Shown here: positions 19,914 through 28,982 of the stretch, one piece after another
How positions within the stretch are numbered: the first letter of the stretch is position 1
Layout of the letters: every line of letters starts with the position of its first letter
Origin: Deltaproteobacteria bacterium
Lineage (GTDB): Bacteria > Desulfobacterota > GWC2-55-46
DNA length: 51,661 nucleotides
Assembly (NCBI GenBank): GCA_015075075.1
Contig: JABTVA010000001.1
Span: 1 to 51,661, forward strand
Direction: 5' to 3'
The notes under the pieces: model-generated
What the model was told of the DNA's origin: nothing
Databases searched by the model: none
Seen by the model: the letters and a program-made list of their open reading frames with translations, nothing else
Position numbers and translations under genes: made by a program

Positions 19914-20483
19914 ATGGACAGCACCCTTCTTAACATACACGCTATTCTGCCCCGCTCCAGGGTGAACGGCCCGGGTCTGCGGCTCGTCGTCTTTTTCCAG
20001 GGCTGCCTGAGGGGATGCGAGGGCTGCTTCAACCCTGCCACGCACTCCTTCGAGGAAAAGGAGCTCCGGCCCGCGGCCTCGCTCCTCGAAGGGCGCATGG
20101 CCCCCGGCGTCGAGGGCATAACCGTAAGCGGCGGCGAGCCTTTCCTCCAGCCCCGGGGCCTGAGGGAGCTCCTTGCCGCTGCAAGGGCCAGGGGCCTTTC
20201 GACGCTCGTGTACACGGGTTTCGCCCTCGAAGAGCTTGAGGCCGGCCCTCTCATGAGGGAATGCCTCCCCCTCATAGACCTCCTTGTGGACGGGCCTTAT
20301 CGAATGCAGATGCCGGAGGAGACGCTCCTCCCGCGGGGCTCCACGAACCAGCGGTTCCATTTCCTTACCACCCGGTACTCCTTAGCCGACCTCATGATGC
20401 CCGGCAGGGTCGAGCTATTCATCTCCGGCGACGGGACCGTGAAGGAGACCGGGTTCGGCAGCCTGACCAGGACGGTTTTATGA
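19914..20483 (+). CDS. Radical SAM activase-like protein (NrdG/PflA-type 4Fe-4S)
   Basis: A 189-residue protein of the short radical SAM group that contains glycyl-radical-enzyme activases (NrdG, PflA). Motif CLRGCEGCF is the Cx3Cx2C iron-sulfur site, preceded by GPGLRLVVFFQG. TVSGGEPFLQP is the GGE motif that binds the amino group of S-adenosylmethionine, and STLVYTGF and LLVDGPY follow as in NrdG. No ribonucleotide reductase or other glycyl-radical enzyme is nearby; instead its stop overlaps the start of an Hsp70-like gene (ATGA), and the Ycf46/DUF1257/DUF2997 genes lie upstream. It may therefore modify or activate a protein of this cluster. The start is 7 bp after repeat A2. Confidence 0.88.
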   Translation: MDSTLLNIHAILPRSRVNGPGLRLVVFFQGCLRGCEGCFNPATHSFEEKELRPAASLLEGRMAPGVEGITVSGGEPFLQPRGLRELLAAARARGLSTLVYTGFALEELEAGPLMRECLPLIDLLVDGPYRMQMPEETLLPRGSTNQRFHFLTTRYSLADLMMPGRVELFISGDGTVKETGFGSLTRTVL

Positions 20484-23127
20484 AGACGAGCGGCCTCGAA
20501 GCCCCGAGACAATACCTGACTATCGCCAGGGGCACTGACGATAAGTCCGCCATTCGGAGCCTCATCGTGCGCGCAGGCAGGGAGCTTCCGAAGACCCCCG
20601 AGGCCCTTGAGCTATTCGCCTCCGCATTCGAGCTCCTCGACCGGATAGAGGACCCCGCCGAAAAAAGGCTCGCCCTCCTTGATTTCGTAAAAGAGGTCCC
20701 TTGCACCCCGGCCTTCAGCGGGTTCTATTTCAAGGCCGCCGAGGCGGCGATCATCGCTGCCGACGCGCTGGACGAGAAGCAGAGGAGGATAACGGAGCTC
20801 CGGCTCAACGAGATCCCGAAGACGCAGGAGCTCACCGGCTCCGCCCTCGCAGTACGAGGCTCCTGGGACTTCCGGACAGGCCCAGGTTCGCAGAGCCCGA
20901 CCTCGAGAGGATAGCGAGCGAGCTCCCCAAGGCGAGCGACATATCGTTTTTCGCCGGATACGCCATCCTGGGCGTTGCGAGATTGATGCCCAGGGACGGG
21001 CCGTTCCTTCCGGTTTACAAAGAGGCGATGGAGCTCGCGATAAGGGCCGCCGAGGCTGTGGCCGAGCCGTACTACAGGAGATACGCCTGTTTGTCCATCG
21101 GCGACGAGCTCCCCAGGGACGGGGAGTTCGGGGCGCTCCGCTTGAAGGCCTTTGAGGGCGCGTACAGGGCCACCCTCGCAGTCACCGACCCGTTCGGCAT
21201 GGAGTACTGCCTTATAGAGCTCTTCCAGGCCGTCCCCAAGTCGCGCGACTTCTTCCCTCTCATACAGAAGATAATAGAGGACGCGCTCTCCTTCTTCACG
21301 GTCCGGAAATGGATGGAGGACGTGGATGTCTTCGACGTGGTCGACTACATACTCTCGGCCGAGGACCACGACATATCGGACTCCAAGAAGAACAGGTTCT
21401 CGCGCGAGAAATACTCCAAGGCCATGTCGAAGGAGCTCCTTAAATTCGGCGAATCCCTGAACGACACGCGCTTCATAGAGACGCTCAGGCCTTATACGCA
21501 CGTCTGGATACGCCCACAGGGGCTCCGCGATTCCGTCAAAAAGGTGGTGGCCCGCCTCGAGTCCCTGAAGACCACGTATCACGGGGCCGAGGTCGAAAGG
21601 CCGGTCTTCGTCTCGGAGCTCCACCCGGAAACGGGCGCTCTGGTCGTCAAGCAGAAGGACCTTGCGCCGAGGGAGTGCATCTCCATAGACCTCGGGGCGA
21701 CCAACACCGTCGTCATGAGGAAAAAAAAGGACGAGGCCCCGGATTTCATGCACCTGGGCCCCATATGCAGGCAGTACGATTCCATACATATCGTGCCGAC
21801 GCTCCTTAGCGCCGAGACCAACAACATAGGCGCGGAGGCGGCCGGCGGAAACCCGGTATCCAACATGAAGCAGCTGCTCCTCGAGGGGAACCCCAGGGGC
21901 AGGGAGCACATGGAGAGGTTCATAAGGATACTCTACCAGCACATGAAGAAGGCGACCGTAAATACGGGCTGGTTCTCGATCCTACCCAGGAACGCAGCCG
22001 AGGTCGTCTACATGACGGTGCCGGTCGGCTACCAGGACTACAGCTCCGCGGTCCGCGAGATAGCCTCGAAGGTCATGAAGGGCGCGAGGGTGGAGCTCAT
22101 AGAGGAGCCGCTCGCGGCGGCCGTGGGCTACCAGGTGGCCGACGACAGGGACAGGCTCATAATGGTCATCGACTTCGGCGGGAGCACGCTCAACACGATG
22201 GTCGTAAGGCTCAATATGGACGAGGTCCACATAGTGGCAAAGCCCGAGAGGGCGCTCATGCTGGGCGGCCACGACATCGACCACTGGCTTGCCGAGCACC
22301 TCTCGGCAAAGGCCGGAATAACCGGCGCTTCCCGCGAAAGCCTCCGCCTCGCGGCGGAGGAGGTGAAGATAAGGCTTTCCGAGAGGAGGGAGGTCCCGTT
22401 CGTCTGGGACGGCATGGAGGCCGGCAAGGTCGCGAGGGACGAATTCGAGGAGGTCCTCGAGAAGAGGGAGTTCTACGCGACCGTCGACCGCGCCATCATA
22501 AACGTCATAAAGAGGGCGGAGAAGGTCGGAGTGAGGAAAGAGGCCATAGAGGCCATACTCCTCACCGGCGGCTCGTCGCAGATACCGTCCTTCAAGGACA
22601 AGATAGGCGACATCTTCCCGGAGCTCAGGGCCGGGAACCTCATCTACGACCACAGCCCGCTGACGGCGGTCGGCATGGGGGCGGCCCTCTACGGCACCAG
22701 GGACGTGACGGACAGGCACCTTGCGATGGCGTACGCCCTCCGGTACGCGCCTCACGAGAAGGACGTAACGCACTCCTTCTGCATCGTGCTTGAGAAAGGC
22801 GAGCAGCTCCCGCTCGAGAAGGCGTTCAGGCTCAGGCCCGCAAGGAAACTCGGGCTGCAAAGGGAGATAACAATAGAGCTCTTCGAGATACCCGAGAGGC
22901 TCCTGGCGAGGAGATGGGTGGTCGAGGACGGCATAGAGTACCTGAAGCAGGAGCTTAAGGAGACGGCGGGCGAGGCCATGCCCGGGCTCAAGCCCTTTAC
23001 CCTGGTTTTCGAGGAGGCCGTTCCCGACGAGGTACACGTGGCATTTTGCGTGAGCGGGTCGGGAGAGGTGTCCCTTAAGTACGGCCCGCACGGAAAGACA
23101 GTTGAGACCGGCCTTAAGCTCCAGTAA
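20480..23127 (+). CDS. Hsp70-like ATPase with long helical N-terminal domain, frameshifted
   Basis: About 880 residues if one missing C near 20847 is restored. The first part, from the ATG at 20480 (MKTSGLEAPRQYLTIARG), runs to ELTGSAL; the second frame picks up with LLGLPDRPRF and stays open to 23127. Residues 1 to about 390 are alpha-helical, with HEAT/TPR-like character (repeated AxxLPKxxD, AAEAVAEPYYR). The actin-like ATPase follows: CISIDLGATNTVVM (phosphate 1), MVIDFGGSTLNTMVV (phosphate 2) and ILLTGGSSQIPSF (adenosine motif). The C-terminal part is shorter than and different from the DnaK substrate domain, with a beta-rich end. Its start overlaps the radical SAM stop, so translation is coupled. 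Likely a dedicated chaperone or scaffold in this cluster. Confidence 0.85.
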
Positions 23128-23186
23128 AAACCAATAATTTCAAAGAGTTGTATCCTCTTTTAACCATTCCGGCTCCTGGCCCCTTT

Positions 23187-23224
23187 TTGTGACTGCGGTA
23201 TCCCTTTTGTGACTACGGTCACTT
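23187..23224. promoter_or_regulatory. Two CRP/FNR-like operator sites, 20 bp apart
   Basis: TTGTGACTGCGGTATC at 23187-23202 and TTGTGACTACGGTCACTT at 23207-23224. The second is a dyad (GTGAC, TACG, GTCAC) of the CRP/FNR-superfamily kind; the first is a half-matched direct copy exactly two helical turns away. They lie 110-145 bp before the TPR gene. The factor cannot be named. Confidence 0.5.
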
Positions 23225-23332
23225 AAATAAATCCGGCCCTGGTTTATAAGGAATATAGAGATTCACCTTCGGTTTTCGGTCTCCCCTTTCATGAGCGGCA
23301 TCGGTTTATAGATAATTCCAGAGGAGGACGTT

Positions 23333-23764
23333 ATGAGCACTGAGGTTATCGAAAAGGGGATAGGGCTTGCGCGAGAGGGGCTATTCGATGACGCGGTAAG
23401 GGTGTTCGACCAGGACCTCTGCTTTACGCAGCACCCGACCGCAATGTCGTATTACGCCGTGAGCCTCGCCAACTCCGAGGGTAACTTCGACAAGGCCATA
23501 TCGCTCTGCCTCATGGCGGCGGAGAAGGAGTTCTATAACCCCGAGATATACCTGAACCTCGGGAGGATATTCCTTCTTAACGGGCAGAAATCCGTTGCCG
23601 TGAGGGCCTTCAGGAAGGGCCTCAAGCTCGACAGAGACAACTTCGCCCTCCTTAGCGAGCTTAAGAGGCTGGGCGTAAGGAGAAAGCCCGTCCTTACGTT
23701 CCTCCCCAGGCAGAACCCGGTCAATAAGTTGCTGGGAATGCTCGCCTGCAGGATCACGCGCTAA
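23333..23764 (+). CDS. Small TPR-repeat protein
   Basis: A 143-residue protein with about three tetratricopeptide units: residues 5-37 (IGLAREGLFDDAVRVFDQDL), 40-72 (AVSLANSEGNFDKAISLC) and 73-105 (YLNLGRIFLLNGQKSVAVRAF), then a basic, hydrophobic tail. The ATG follows AGAGGAGG. TPR proteins bind partner proteins; no partner can be deduced, though the preceding gene is an Hsp70 and TPR domains often serve Hsp70. A 205-bp gap with its own operator-like sites upstream and a terminator downstream suggest a separate transcript. Confidence 0.8.
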   Translation: MSTEVIEKGIGLAREGLFDDAVRVFDQDLCFTQHPTAMSYYAVSLANSEGNFDKAISLCLMAAEKEFYNPEIYLNLGRIFLLNGQKSVAVRAFRKGLKLDRDNFALLSELKRLGVRRKPVLTFLPRQNPVNKLLGMLACRITR

Positions 23765-23777
23765 AAAGGAACGCCTC

Positions 23778-23814
23778 AAAAAGCCCCGCTCCCTTAAAGG
23801 CGCGGGGCTTTTTT
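23778..23814 (+). terminator. Intrinsic terminator after the TPR gene
   Basis: Stem AAAGCCCCGC and GCGGGGCTTT, with about twelve bases between the arms, followed by a run of T. Confidence 0.9.
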
Positions 23815-23831
23815 ATTGCATTGCCTTAGCA

Positions 23832-23950
23832 GGCTGCTGAAAAAGTCCATCTGCGTCGAAGTCTTCGTCGTTCGTCACTGCGGCGTACACGAAAAGTACG
23901 CCTCATTCCTCGCTTCTCGACGCCTCGCATCTGGAGCTTTTTAAGCAGCC
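23832..23950 (+). repeat. Dispersed repeat family B, copy 1
   Basis: About 119 bp bounded by inverted ends GGCTGCTGAAAAAG and CTTTTTAAGCAGCC. The inside is imperfectly palindromic, with GCGTACACGAAAAGTACGCC in the centre. Copies in the opposite orientation are at 28874 and 36236. Confidence 0.85.
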
Positions 23951-23993
23951 TGAATAAAAAAGGAGTTTTTCAACAAGCTGCCAGACAACAAAA

Positions 23994-24016
23994 CAGATGG
24001 ATTTTTTTCAGCAGCC
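23994..24016 (-). repeat. Truncated family B end
   Basis: CAGATGGATTTTTTTCAGCAGCC is the complement of the left end of family B. It sits 44 bp from copy 1 and just before the small Cys-protein gene. A further GTTTTTCAACAAGCTGCC lies between. Confidence 0.7.
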
Positions 24017-24025
24017 TTTTAGGAT

Positions 24026-24214
24026 ATGGCGGACGAGGACGGTATAAACTGCTACCAATGCAGGCACTTCTATGTGACCTGGGACGAGTTCTTCCCGAGG
24101 GGGTGCAAGGCCCTGCGCTTCAAGAGCCGGGAGATGCCCTCTGCCGTGGTAAAGAGGTCCTCGGGCATGGATTGCCAGATGTTCGAAAGGAAAGAACGGG
24201 AAAGACGAAGATAG
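24026..24214 (+). CDS. Small conserved Cys-rich protein
   Basis: A 62-residue soluble protein with four Cys: CYQCRHFYVTW near the start, FPRGCKALRFKS in the middle and SGMDCQMFERK near the end, then a basic tail. The spacing (CxxC, then C, then C) suits a small zinc ribbon or metal knuckle. Similar short proteins occur in Deltaproteobacteria and have sometimes been labelled as uracil-DNA-glycosylase-related because the module can be fused to such proteins; no enzyme motif is present here. It is squeezed between a family B fragment and copy A3, whose left end begins right after its stop codon. Confidence 0.7.
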   Translation: MADEDGINCYQCRHFYVTWDEFFPRGCKALRFKSREMPSAVVKRSSGMDCQMFERKERERRR

Positions 24215-24370
24215 CTGGGTGTTGAAAAACACCCTGCCAGGCAATCCACGGATGGATTGCCAAATTGCGAAGACTATCCAGGTCGAGCAATTTGTAAGGC
24301 TTGGACGGATTCATTCCGGCCAAGCCGTGGTTGGAAAAGTCCAGGAAGGACTTTTCCAACATCCTGATAG
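24215..24370 (+). repeat. Dispersed structured repeat family A, copy 3
   Basis: About 156 bp and the best-preserved copy. Left hairpin GGGTGTT, GAAA, AACACCC; then GGCAATCC / GGATTGCC; a conserved core; right stem GTTGGAAAAGTCC / GGACTTTTCCAAC, where base changes on both arms (A to G, T to C) keep the pairing compared with copy A2. It lies between the Cys-protein gene and tldD. Confidence 0.9.
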
Positions 24371-24404
24371 TGAAAAGCTCTCTCGTTAAGGAGGTTTGAG
24401 GACG

Positions 24405-25793
24405 ATGGAACTCATTGACGCGTTCGACCCTTTCAGGGTCCTTAAGGCCGCTCTCGCAAACGGAGGCGAATACGCGGACATCTACGTCGAAGATACCGCC
24501 AACACCTCGATAGTCGCCGAGGAAAAAAGGATAGAGCGGGTCGTCACCGGCAGGGACCGGGGCGCGGGGATAAGGGTAATAGCCGGGCTAAAGACCTACT
24601 ACGCGTACACGAACGACCTTACGGAGAAGGGGCTACTGGAAGTGGCAGGCGCGGTTGCCAAGGGGGTTAGCGAAGGTAAGGAAATCGGCGACCTGAACCT
24701 CACCAAAAAGGAATCCGCCCAGGGTTTCGATATAAAGCGCCTCCCTTATAAGGCTCCGCTCGACGAGAAGGTCGGGTTTGTAAAGCGGGCCGAGAAGACG
24801 GCCTGGGCGTTCGATAAGAGGATACGGCAGGTCAGGGTCGTCTACGGCGACGGCCTCCGTAGGACCGCCGTCGTAAACTCGCTCGGCGAGTGGGTCGAGG
24901 AGGAGAGGAACGCGCTCCTTTTCCTCTGCAACGCAGTCTCGGCAGAGGGCGATGTCATGCAGACCGGATACGAGCCGCTCGGCGGCATAATGGGGCTTGA
25001 GGCCTTTGACGAGACCCCGCCCGAGGCCATAGCCGAGGCCGCCGCCCGGAGGGCGATTATGATGCTAAGCGCAAGGAGGGCACCCGGCGGGAGCATGGGA
25101 GTCGTCCTCTCAAGCGATGCCGGAGGCACCATGATACACGAGGCCGTGGGCCACGGCCTTGAGGCCGACCTTGCGCTCCAGAACCTTTCCGTCTATTCAG
25201 GGAAGCTGGGCGAGAAGGTCGCAAACGAATCCATAACAGTGCTCGACGACGCTACCATTCCATACAAGAGGGGCTCGTTCTTCTTCGATGACGAAGGCAC
25301 TCCCGCGGAAAGGACCATGCTCGTCGAGAACGGAATCCTCCGCTCGTACATGTGCGACAGGCTCAATTCCATGAAGTCGGGCCTCAGGCCCACAGGGAAC
25401 GGCAGGCGGGAGTCCTACCACCACAGGCCCATACCGAGGATGACTAACACCATTATAGCGCCCGGAAAGGAGAGCCCCGAGGCCATAATAAGCTCACTCG
25501 AAAAGGTTTGTTCGTCAAAATGGGCGGCGGCCAGGTGAATACCAATGAACGGCGATTTCGTCTTCGAGGTGACCGAGGGCTACCTTATCGAGAAAGGCAA
25601 GATAGGCGAGCCGGTGCGCGGAGCGACACTCACCGGGAACGGCCCGGATGTGCTCATGAAGATAGACATGGTGGGGACAGACCTGGGCTTCGGCATAGGC
25701 ACCTGCGGCAAGGACAGCCAGGGCGTGCCTGTCTCGGATGCGCAGCCTACCTTGAGGATTCCGGAGATAACGGTCGGGGGAGAGGCGAAGTAG
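24405..25793 (+). CDS. tldD: TldD-type metalloprotease, frameshifted near the C-terminus
   Basis: Metallopeptidase of the TldD/TldE (PmbA) family; the heterodimer degrades unfolded peptides and matures microcin-type peptides. AAGGAGG at 24388-24394 selects the ATG at 24405 (MELIDAFDPF). The zinc motif HEAVGHGLEAD is present, with the DDEGTPAERTMLVENG and GLRPTGNGRRESYHHRPIPR regions of the family. The frame is lost near 25508 (one G missing after LEK) and regained near 25545 after one extra A, giving a conserved C-terminal part ending TLRIPEITVGGEAK at 25793. The product would be about 463 residues, the family norm. No tldE partner is seen in the window. Confidence 0.87.
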
Positions 25794-25800
25794 CATGTTT

Positions 25801-25826
25801 GTCGGGTTACGCTCCGCTAACCCGAC
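25801..25826. repeat. Short palindrome
   Basis: GTCGGGTTA and TAACCCGAC form a 9-bp perfect stem around an 8-base loop. It directly follows the tldD stop and could act as an RNA 3' end hairpin; a T-rich stretch follows some 12 bp later. Confidence 0.6.
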
Positions 25827-25847
25827 CTACCTGGCTCTTTTTGTCTC

Positions 25848-26030
25848 TAAAACAATCCAGGGGCATAAGGCGGAGTGAGCATAGGGGTGGAGGAGGGGCG
25901 GGCGAGGCGGGGCAGCAGGAGCGAGGCAGATGCCGAGCGACTTAAGGACCGAGCCCGGAGGAAGGAGGCGGAAAGCGAACGGAGCCTTATGCCCGAAAGC
26001 GCGGAAGCGCGTTAAGAGGCATCTTGCAAG
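25848..26030 (+). repeat. Dispersed repeat family C, copy 3
   Basis: About 183 bp with the family blocks AGGGGCATAAGGCGGAG, GGGCGGGCGAGGCGGGG, AGCAGGAGCGAGGC, GACCGAGCCCGGAGGA and GGAGCCTTATGCCCGAAAGC in order. It fills the gap between tldD and cstA, in the same orientation as copy 2. Confidence 0.82.
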
Positions 26031-26101
26031 AACGCTCGAAAATTCTACGTGCATTTGGAGCTAACAAGCAGAGTGAATGATTAAACCCCATCTCCACTCC
26101 C

Positions 26102-26131
26102 TTGACACCCCCATGCCGCCTGCCTTAAAAT
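26102..26131 (+). promoter_or_regulatory. Sigma-70-type promoter for cstA
   Basis: TTGACA at 26102-26107, an 18-bp spacer and TAAAAT at 26126-26131. It lies 38 bp before the cstA start. Confidence 0.6.
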
Positions 26132-26169
26132 AGCCCTCCCGCAATCTCCCTAAAAAGGCATAAGCACCG

Positions 26170-28076
26170 ATGAAGCTTTCAAGCATTGTGATAGCCGCCC
26201 TCGCTCTCCTCTTCGCGATTTCATTTGCCGTGGCAACCCGCATCGTAAACCCCTCGGAGAGCGTAAACGCCCTCTGGCTCGTCATAGCCGCCGCGTGCTT
26301 CTTCATAATCGCCTATCGCCTGTACGGGGCCTTCATAGCCGCCAAGGTCCTGGCCCTTGACGACAGGAGGACCACCCCGGCAATTCGCCTGAACGACGGG
26401 TCGGACTTTCACCCGACGCACAGGCTCGTCCTCTTCGGCCACCATTTCGCCTCTATCGCCGGGGCGGGCCCCCTCATAGGCCCTGTGCTTGCCGCCCAGT
26501 TCGGCTATCTTCCGGGCTTTCTCTGGATACTCGTGGGCGCGGTCTTCGGAGGCGCGGTCCACGACATGGTCATACTCTTCGCGTCCGTAAGGAGGAACGG
26601 CTGCTCGCTTGCCGAGATAGCAAGGAAAGAGATAGGGCCGGTTGCGGGCTTCACCGCCGCTCTTGCAGTGCTCTTCATCATAATCGTGGCGCTCGCCGGG
26701 CTCGGGCTCGCGGTCGTGAACGCCCTCTTTAAAAGCCCCTGGGGCACATTCACCATAGCCGCCACGATCCCCATAGCCCTCTTTATGGGCATATACCTCC
26801 AGAAGCTCCGGCCAGGGAGGGTCGGGGAAGTGAGCGTCATCGGCATAGCCCTTCTCATAGCCGCGGTCATCGGCGGCAGCTATATCCAGGGCACATTCCT
26901 TGAGCCCGTCTTCGACAGGGACAGGGAGTTCCTTATCTGGTCAATCGCCGTGTACGGCTTTTTCGCGTCGGTGCTGCCCATATGGCTGCTCCTTGCGCCG
27001 AGGGACTATCTATCCACCTTCATGAAGATAGGGACGGTCGTATTACTCGCTGCAGGGGTCATCTTGCTCGCGCCCGAGATACAGATGCCCGCGGTCACGC
27101 GCTTTATCGACGGCGGCGGGCCCATAATCCCCGGCACCGTGTTCCCGTTCATGTTCATAACCATAGCGTGCGGGGCCATCTCCGGCTTCCATTCGCTCAT
27201 TGCCTCGGGCACGACTCCCAAGATGATAATAAGGGAGCGCGACATAAAGCCCATCGGCTTCGGCGCGATGCTCGCGGAGGGGTTCGTCGCGGTAATCGCC
27301 CTCATAGCCGCATCAGTCCTCATCCCCGGCGACTACTTCGCCATAAACACCACCCTCTCCTTTGACGCGCTCTCGGCAATGGGCTTTGCACCTGAAAAGA
27401 TAAAGGAGCTCTCCGCGACCGTGGGCACCGAAGTGGCCGGAAGGCCCGGCGGCGCGGTTTCGCTCGCCGTAGGCATGGCCTACATCTTCAGCGCCCTCCC
27501 CGGCATGAAGGGGCTCATGCCGTACTGGTATAACTTCGCGCTCATGTTCGAGGCGCTTTTCATACTCACCACCATAGACGGCGGCACAAGGGTAGCGCGG
27601 TTCATCCTCCAGGAGTTCGCGCTACTTTACAAGCCCTGGGGAGGACAGGCTCCATGCCTGCCATCGTAGTCCTCACGGCGCTTGTCGTCGCGGCGTGGGG
27701 CTATCTTATAAGCTCGGGGAGTGTGGCCACAATCTGGCCCATGTTCGGCGTGGCCAACCAGCTCCTTGCCGCGATAGCGCTATCGGTCGGGACTACCATA
27801 CTCATCAAGATGGGAAAGGCCAGATATGCCTGGGTAACGCTCGTCCCCATGGCCTTCATGGTGGTCATGACGCTCGTGGCCGCCTGGAAGCTCTTCTGGA
27901 TATTCACGGCCAGGGCAGCTACGGCGGCGGACCCCTCGCAGGCCTTTACCTTCCGCCTCGATTCCGTGCTCGTAGCGGTCATGGCCGTGCTCGCCCTGAT
28001 AGCGGTCGCGGACGCGGCAGTCAAATGGATGGGCCTCGTCAACCGAACGCCTGTTGCCTCCGCTGAAACGGAATAG
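26170..28076 (+). CDS. cstA: CstA family peptide/pyruvate transporter, frameshifted
   Basis: Inner-membrane transporter of the carbon-starvation A family (peptide or pyruvate uptake), with many hydrophobic helices. Family motifs seen: [52 protein letters not shown] and [12 protein letters not shown]. One base appears missing near 27642 (GGGG run, YKPWG to RTG); the next frame continues with [18 protein letters not shown], then [19 protein letters not shown] and ends in a further hydrophobic segment. Joined, it has about 636 residues. No regulator gene is adjacent; the nearby promoter suggests independent expression. Confidence 0.9.
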
Positions 28077-28100
28077 GATGGACGCAAGCCTTTCCATCTC

Positions 28101-28128
28101 TTGACAAGGGTTCATTAAAAGATAAGAT
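28101..28128 (+). promoter_or_regulatory. Sigma-70-type promoter for the phosphoribosyltransferase gene
   Basis: TTGACA at 28101-28106, a 16-bp spacer and TAAGAT at 28123-28128. An AGGAGG ribosome-binding site follows at 28135-28140. Confidence 0.6.
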
Positions 28129-28147
28129 TTAGGCAGGAGGCAATCGA

Positions 28148-28819
28148 ATGGACAGGCCTGCCCCTTACCAGGACAGGGTGGATGCCGGGCGCGCCCTTGC
28201 GGAGAGCCTGAAGAAGTACGCTGGCGAAAGGCCGGTGATCGTGGGGCTACCGAGGGGCGGAGTCGTGGTGGCCGCGGAGTTGGCAAGGGCTCTCGGGGCC
28301 GAGCTCGACGTCATACTCGCGGGAAAGCTCAGGGCCCCGTACAACCCGGAGCTCGCAATCGGGGCGGTATCAGAGGACGGGCATGTGTACCTTAACCGGC
28401 TCGCGATACGGGGATTGCACGTCAAGGACAGCTATATCGAAGAGGAGACAAAATCGAGGCTCCGCACCATGAGGGAGCGCCTTAACCTCTACAGGGCCGT
28501 AAAGGAAAAGGTGCCGCTAAAGGGGAGGACTGTCGTTATAGTCGACGACGGGCTCGCCACCGGCTCCACCATGATCTCGGCCATACAGGCCGCGCACGCC
28601 TCGGGCGCAAGGAAGATAGTCGCCGCCGTGCCAGGCGGGCCCGCAGACACGGTTGAGCGCATACGCGAGATGGAAGAGGTCTCCGAGGTCATATGCCCGC
28701 ACATACCCGACCTCTTCTTCGCGGTAAGCCAGCTATATGTGGACTTCGGCCAGGTCGAGGACAGCGAGGTGGCGGAGATACTAAAGGCTTCGAGCGAAGA
28801 GGAAAGGAAGCGCGCCTGA
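28148..28819 (+). CDS. Phosphoribosyltransferase-fold protein
   Basis: A 223-residue type I PRTase fold. The PRPP loop VVIVDDGLATGSTM matches the 13-residue family motif, and VIVGLPRGGVVVAAELARAL gives the early PPi loop. This subgroup (often annotated as a putative phosphoribosyl transferase, sometimes fused to dienelactone hydrolase) has no confirmed substrate. AGGAGG with seven bases to the ATG fixes the start. It stands alone between cstA and a degraded family B repeat; the good promoter suggests its own mRNA. Confidence 0.85.
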   Translation: MDRPAPYQDRVDAGRALAESLKKYAGERPVIVGLPRGGVVVAAELARALGAELDVILAGKLRAPYNPELAIGAVSEDGHVYLNRLAIRGLHVKDSYIEEETKSRLRTMRERLNLYRAVKEKVPLKGRTVVIVDDGLATGSTMISAIQAAHASGARKIVAAVPGGPADTVERIREMEEVSEVICPHIPDLFFAVSQLYVDFGQVEDSEVAEILKASSEEERKRA

Positions 28820-28873
28820 GGTCTCAAAAGGATGGACAGCGCTCTAAATAATTGAAATCACTCAAAATTATGC

Positions 28874-28974
28874 GAGCTGCTCAAAAGCTCAAGATGCAGG
28901 GAGTCGAAAAATGAGGGGAGCCAGGGCGTACTTTTAGTGGCCGCCGGAATATCAGTACGAAGACGAGCATCAGG
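28874..28974 (-). repeat. Dispersed repeat family B, degraded copy 2
   Basis: Reverse-orientation copy with GAGCTGCTCAAAAGCTC, AGATGC, GTCGAAAAATGAGG and GGGCGTACTTTT recognisable; the right end has decayed to ACGAAGACGAGCATCAGG. It occupies the gap after the phosphoribosyltransferase. Confidence 0.7.
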
Positions 28975-28982
28975 CCAAACAA

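Noticed and set aside
20725..21942. 405-codon minus-strand frame
   Set aside because: Antisense shadow of the Hsp70 gene, which has clear ATPase motifs.
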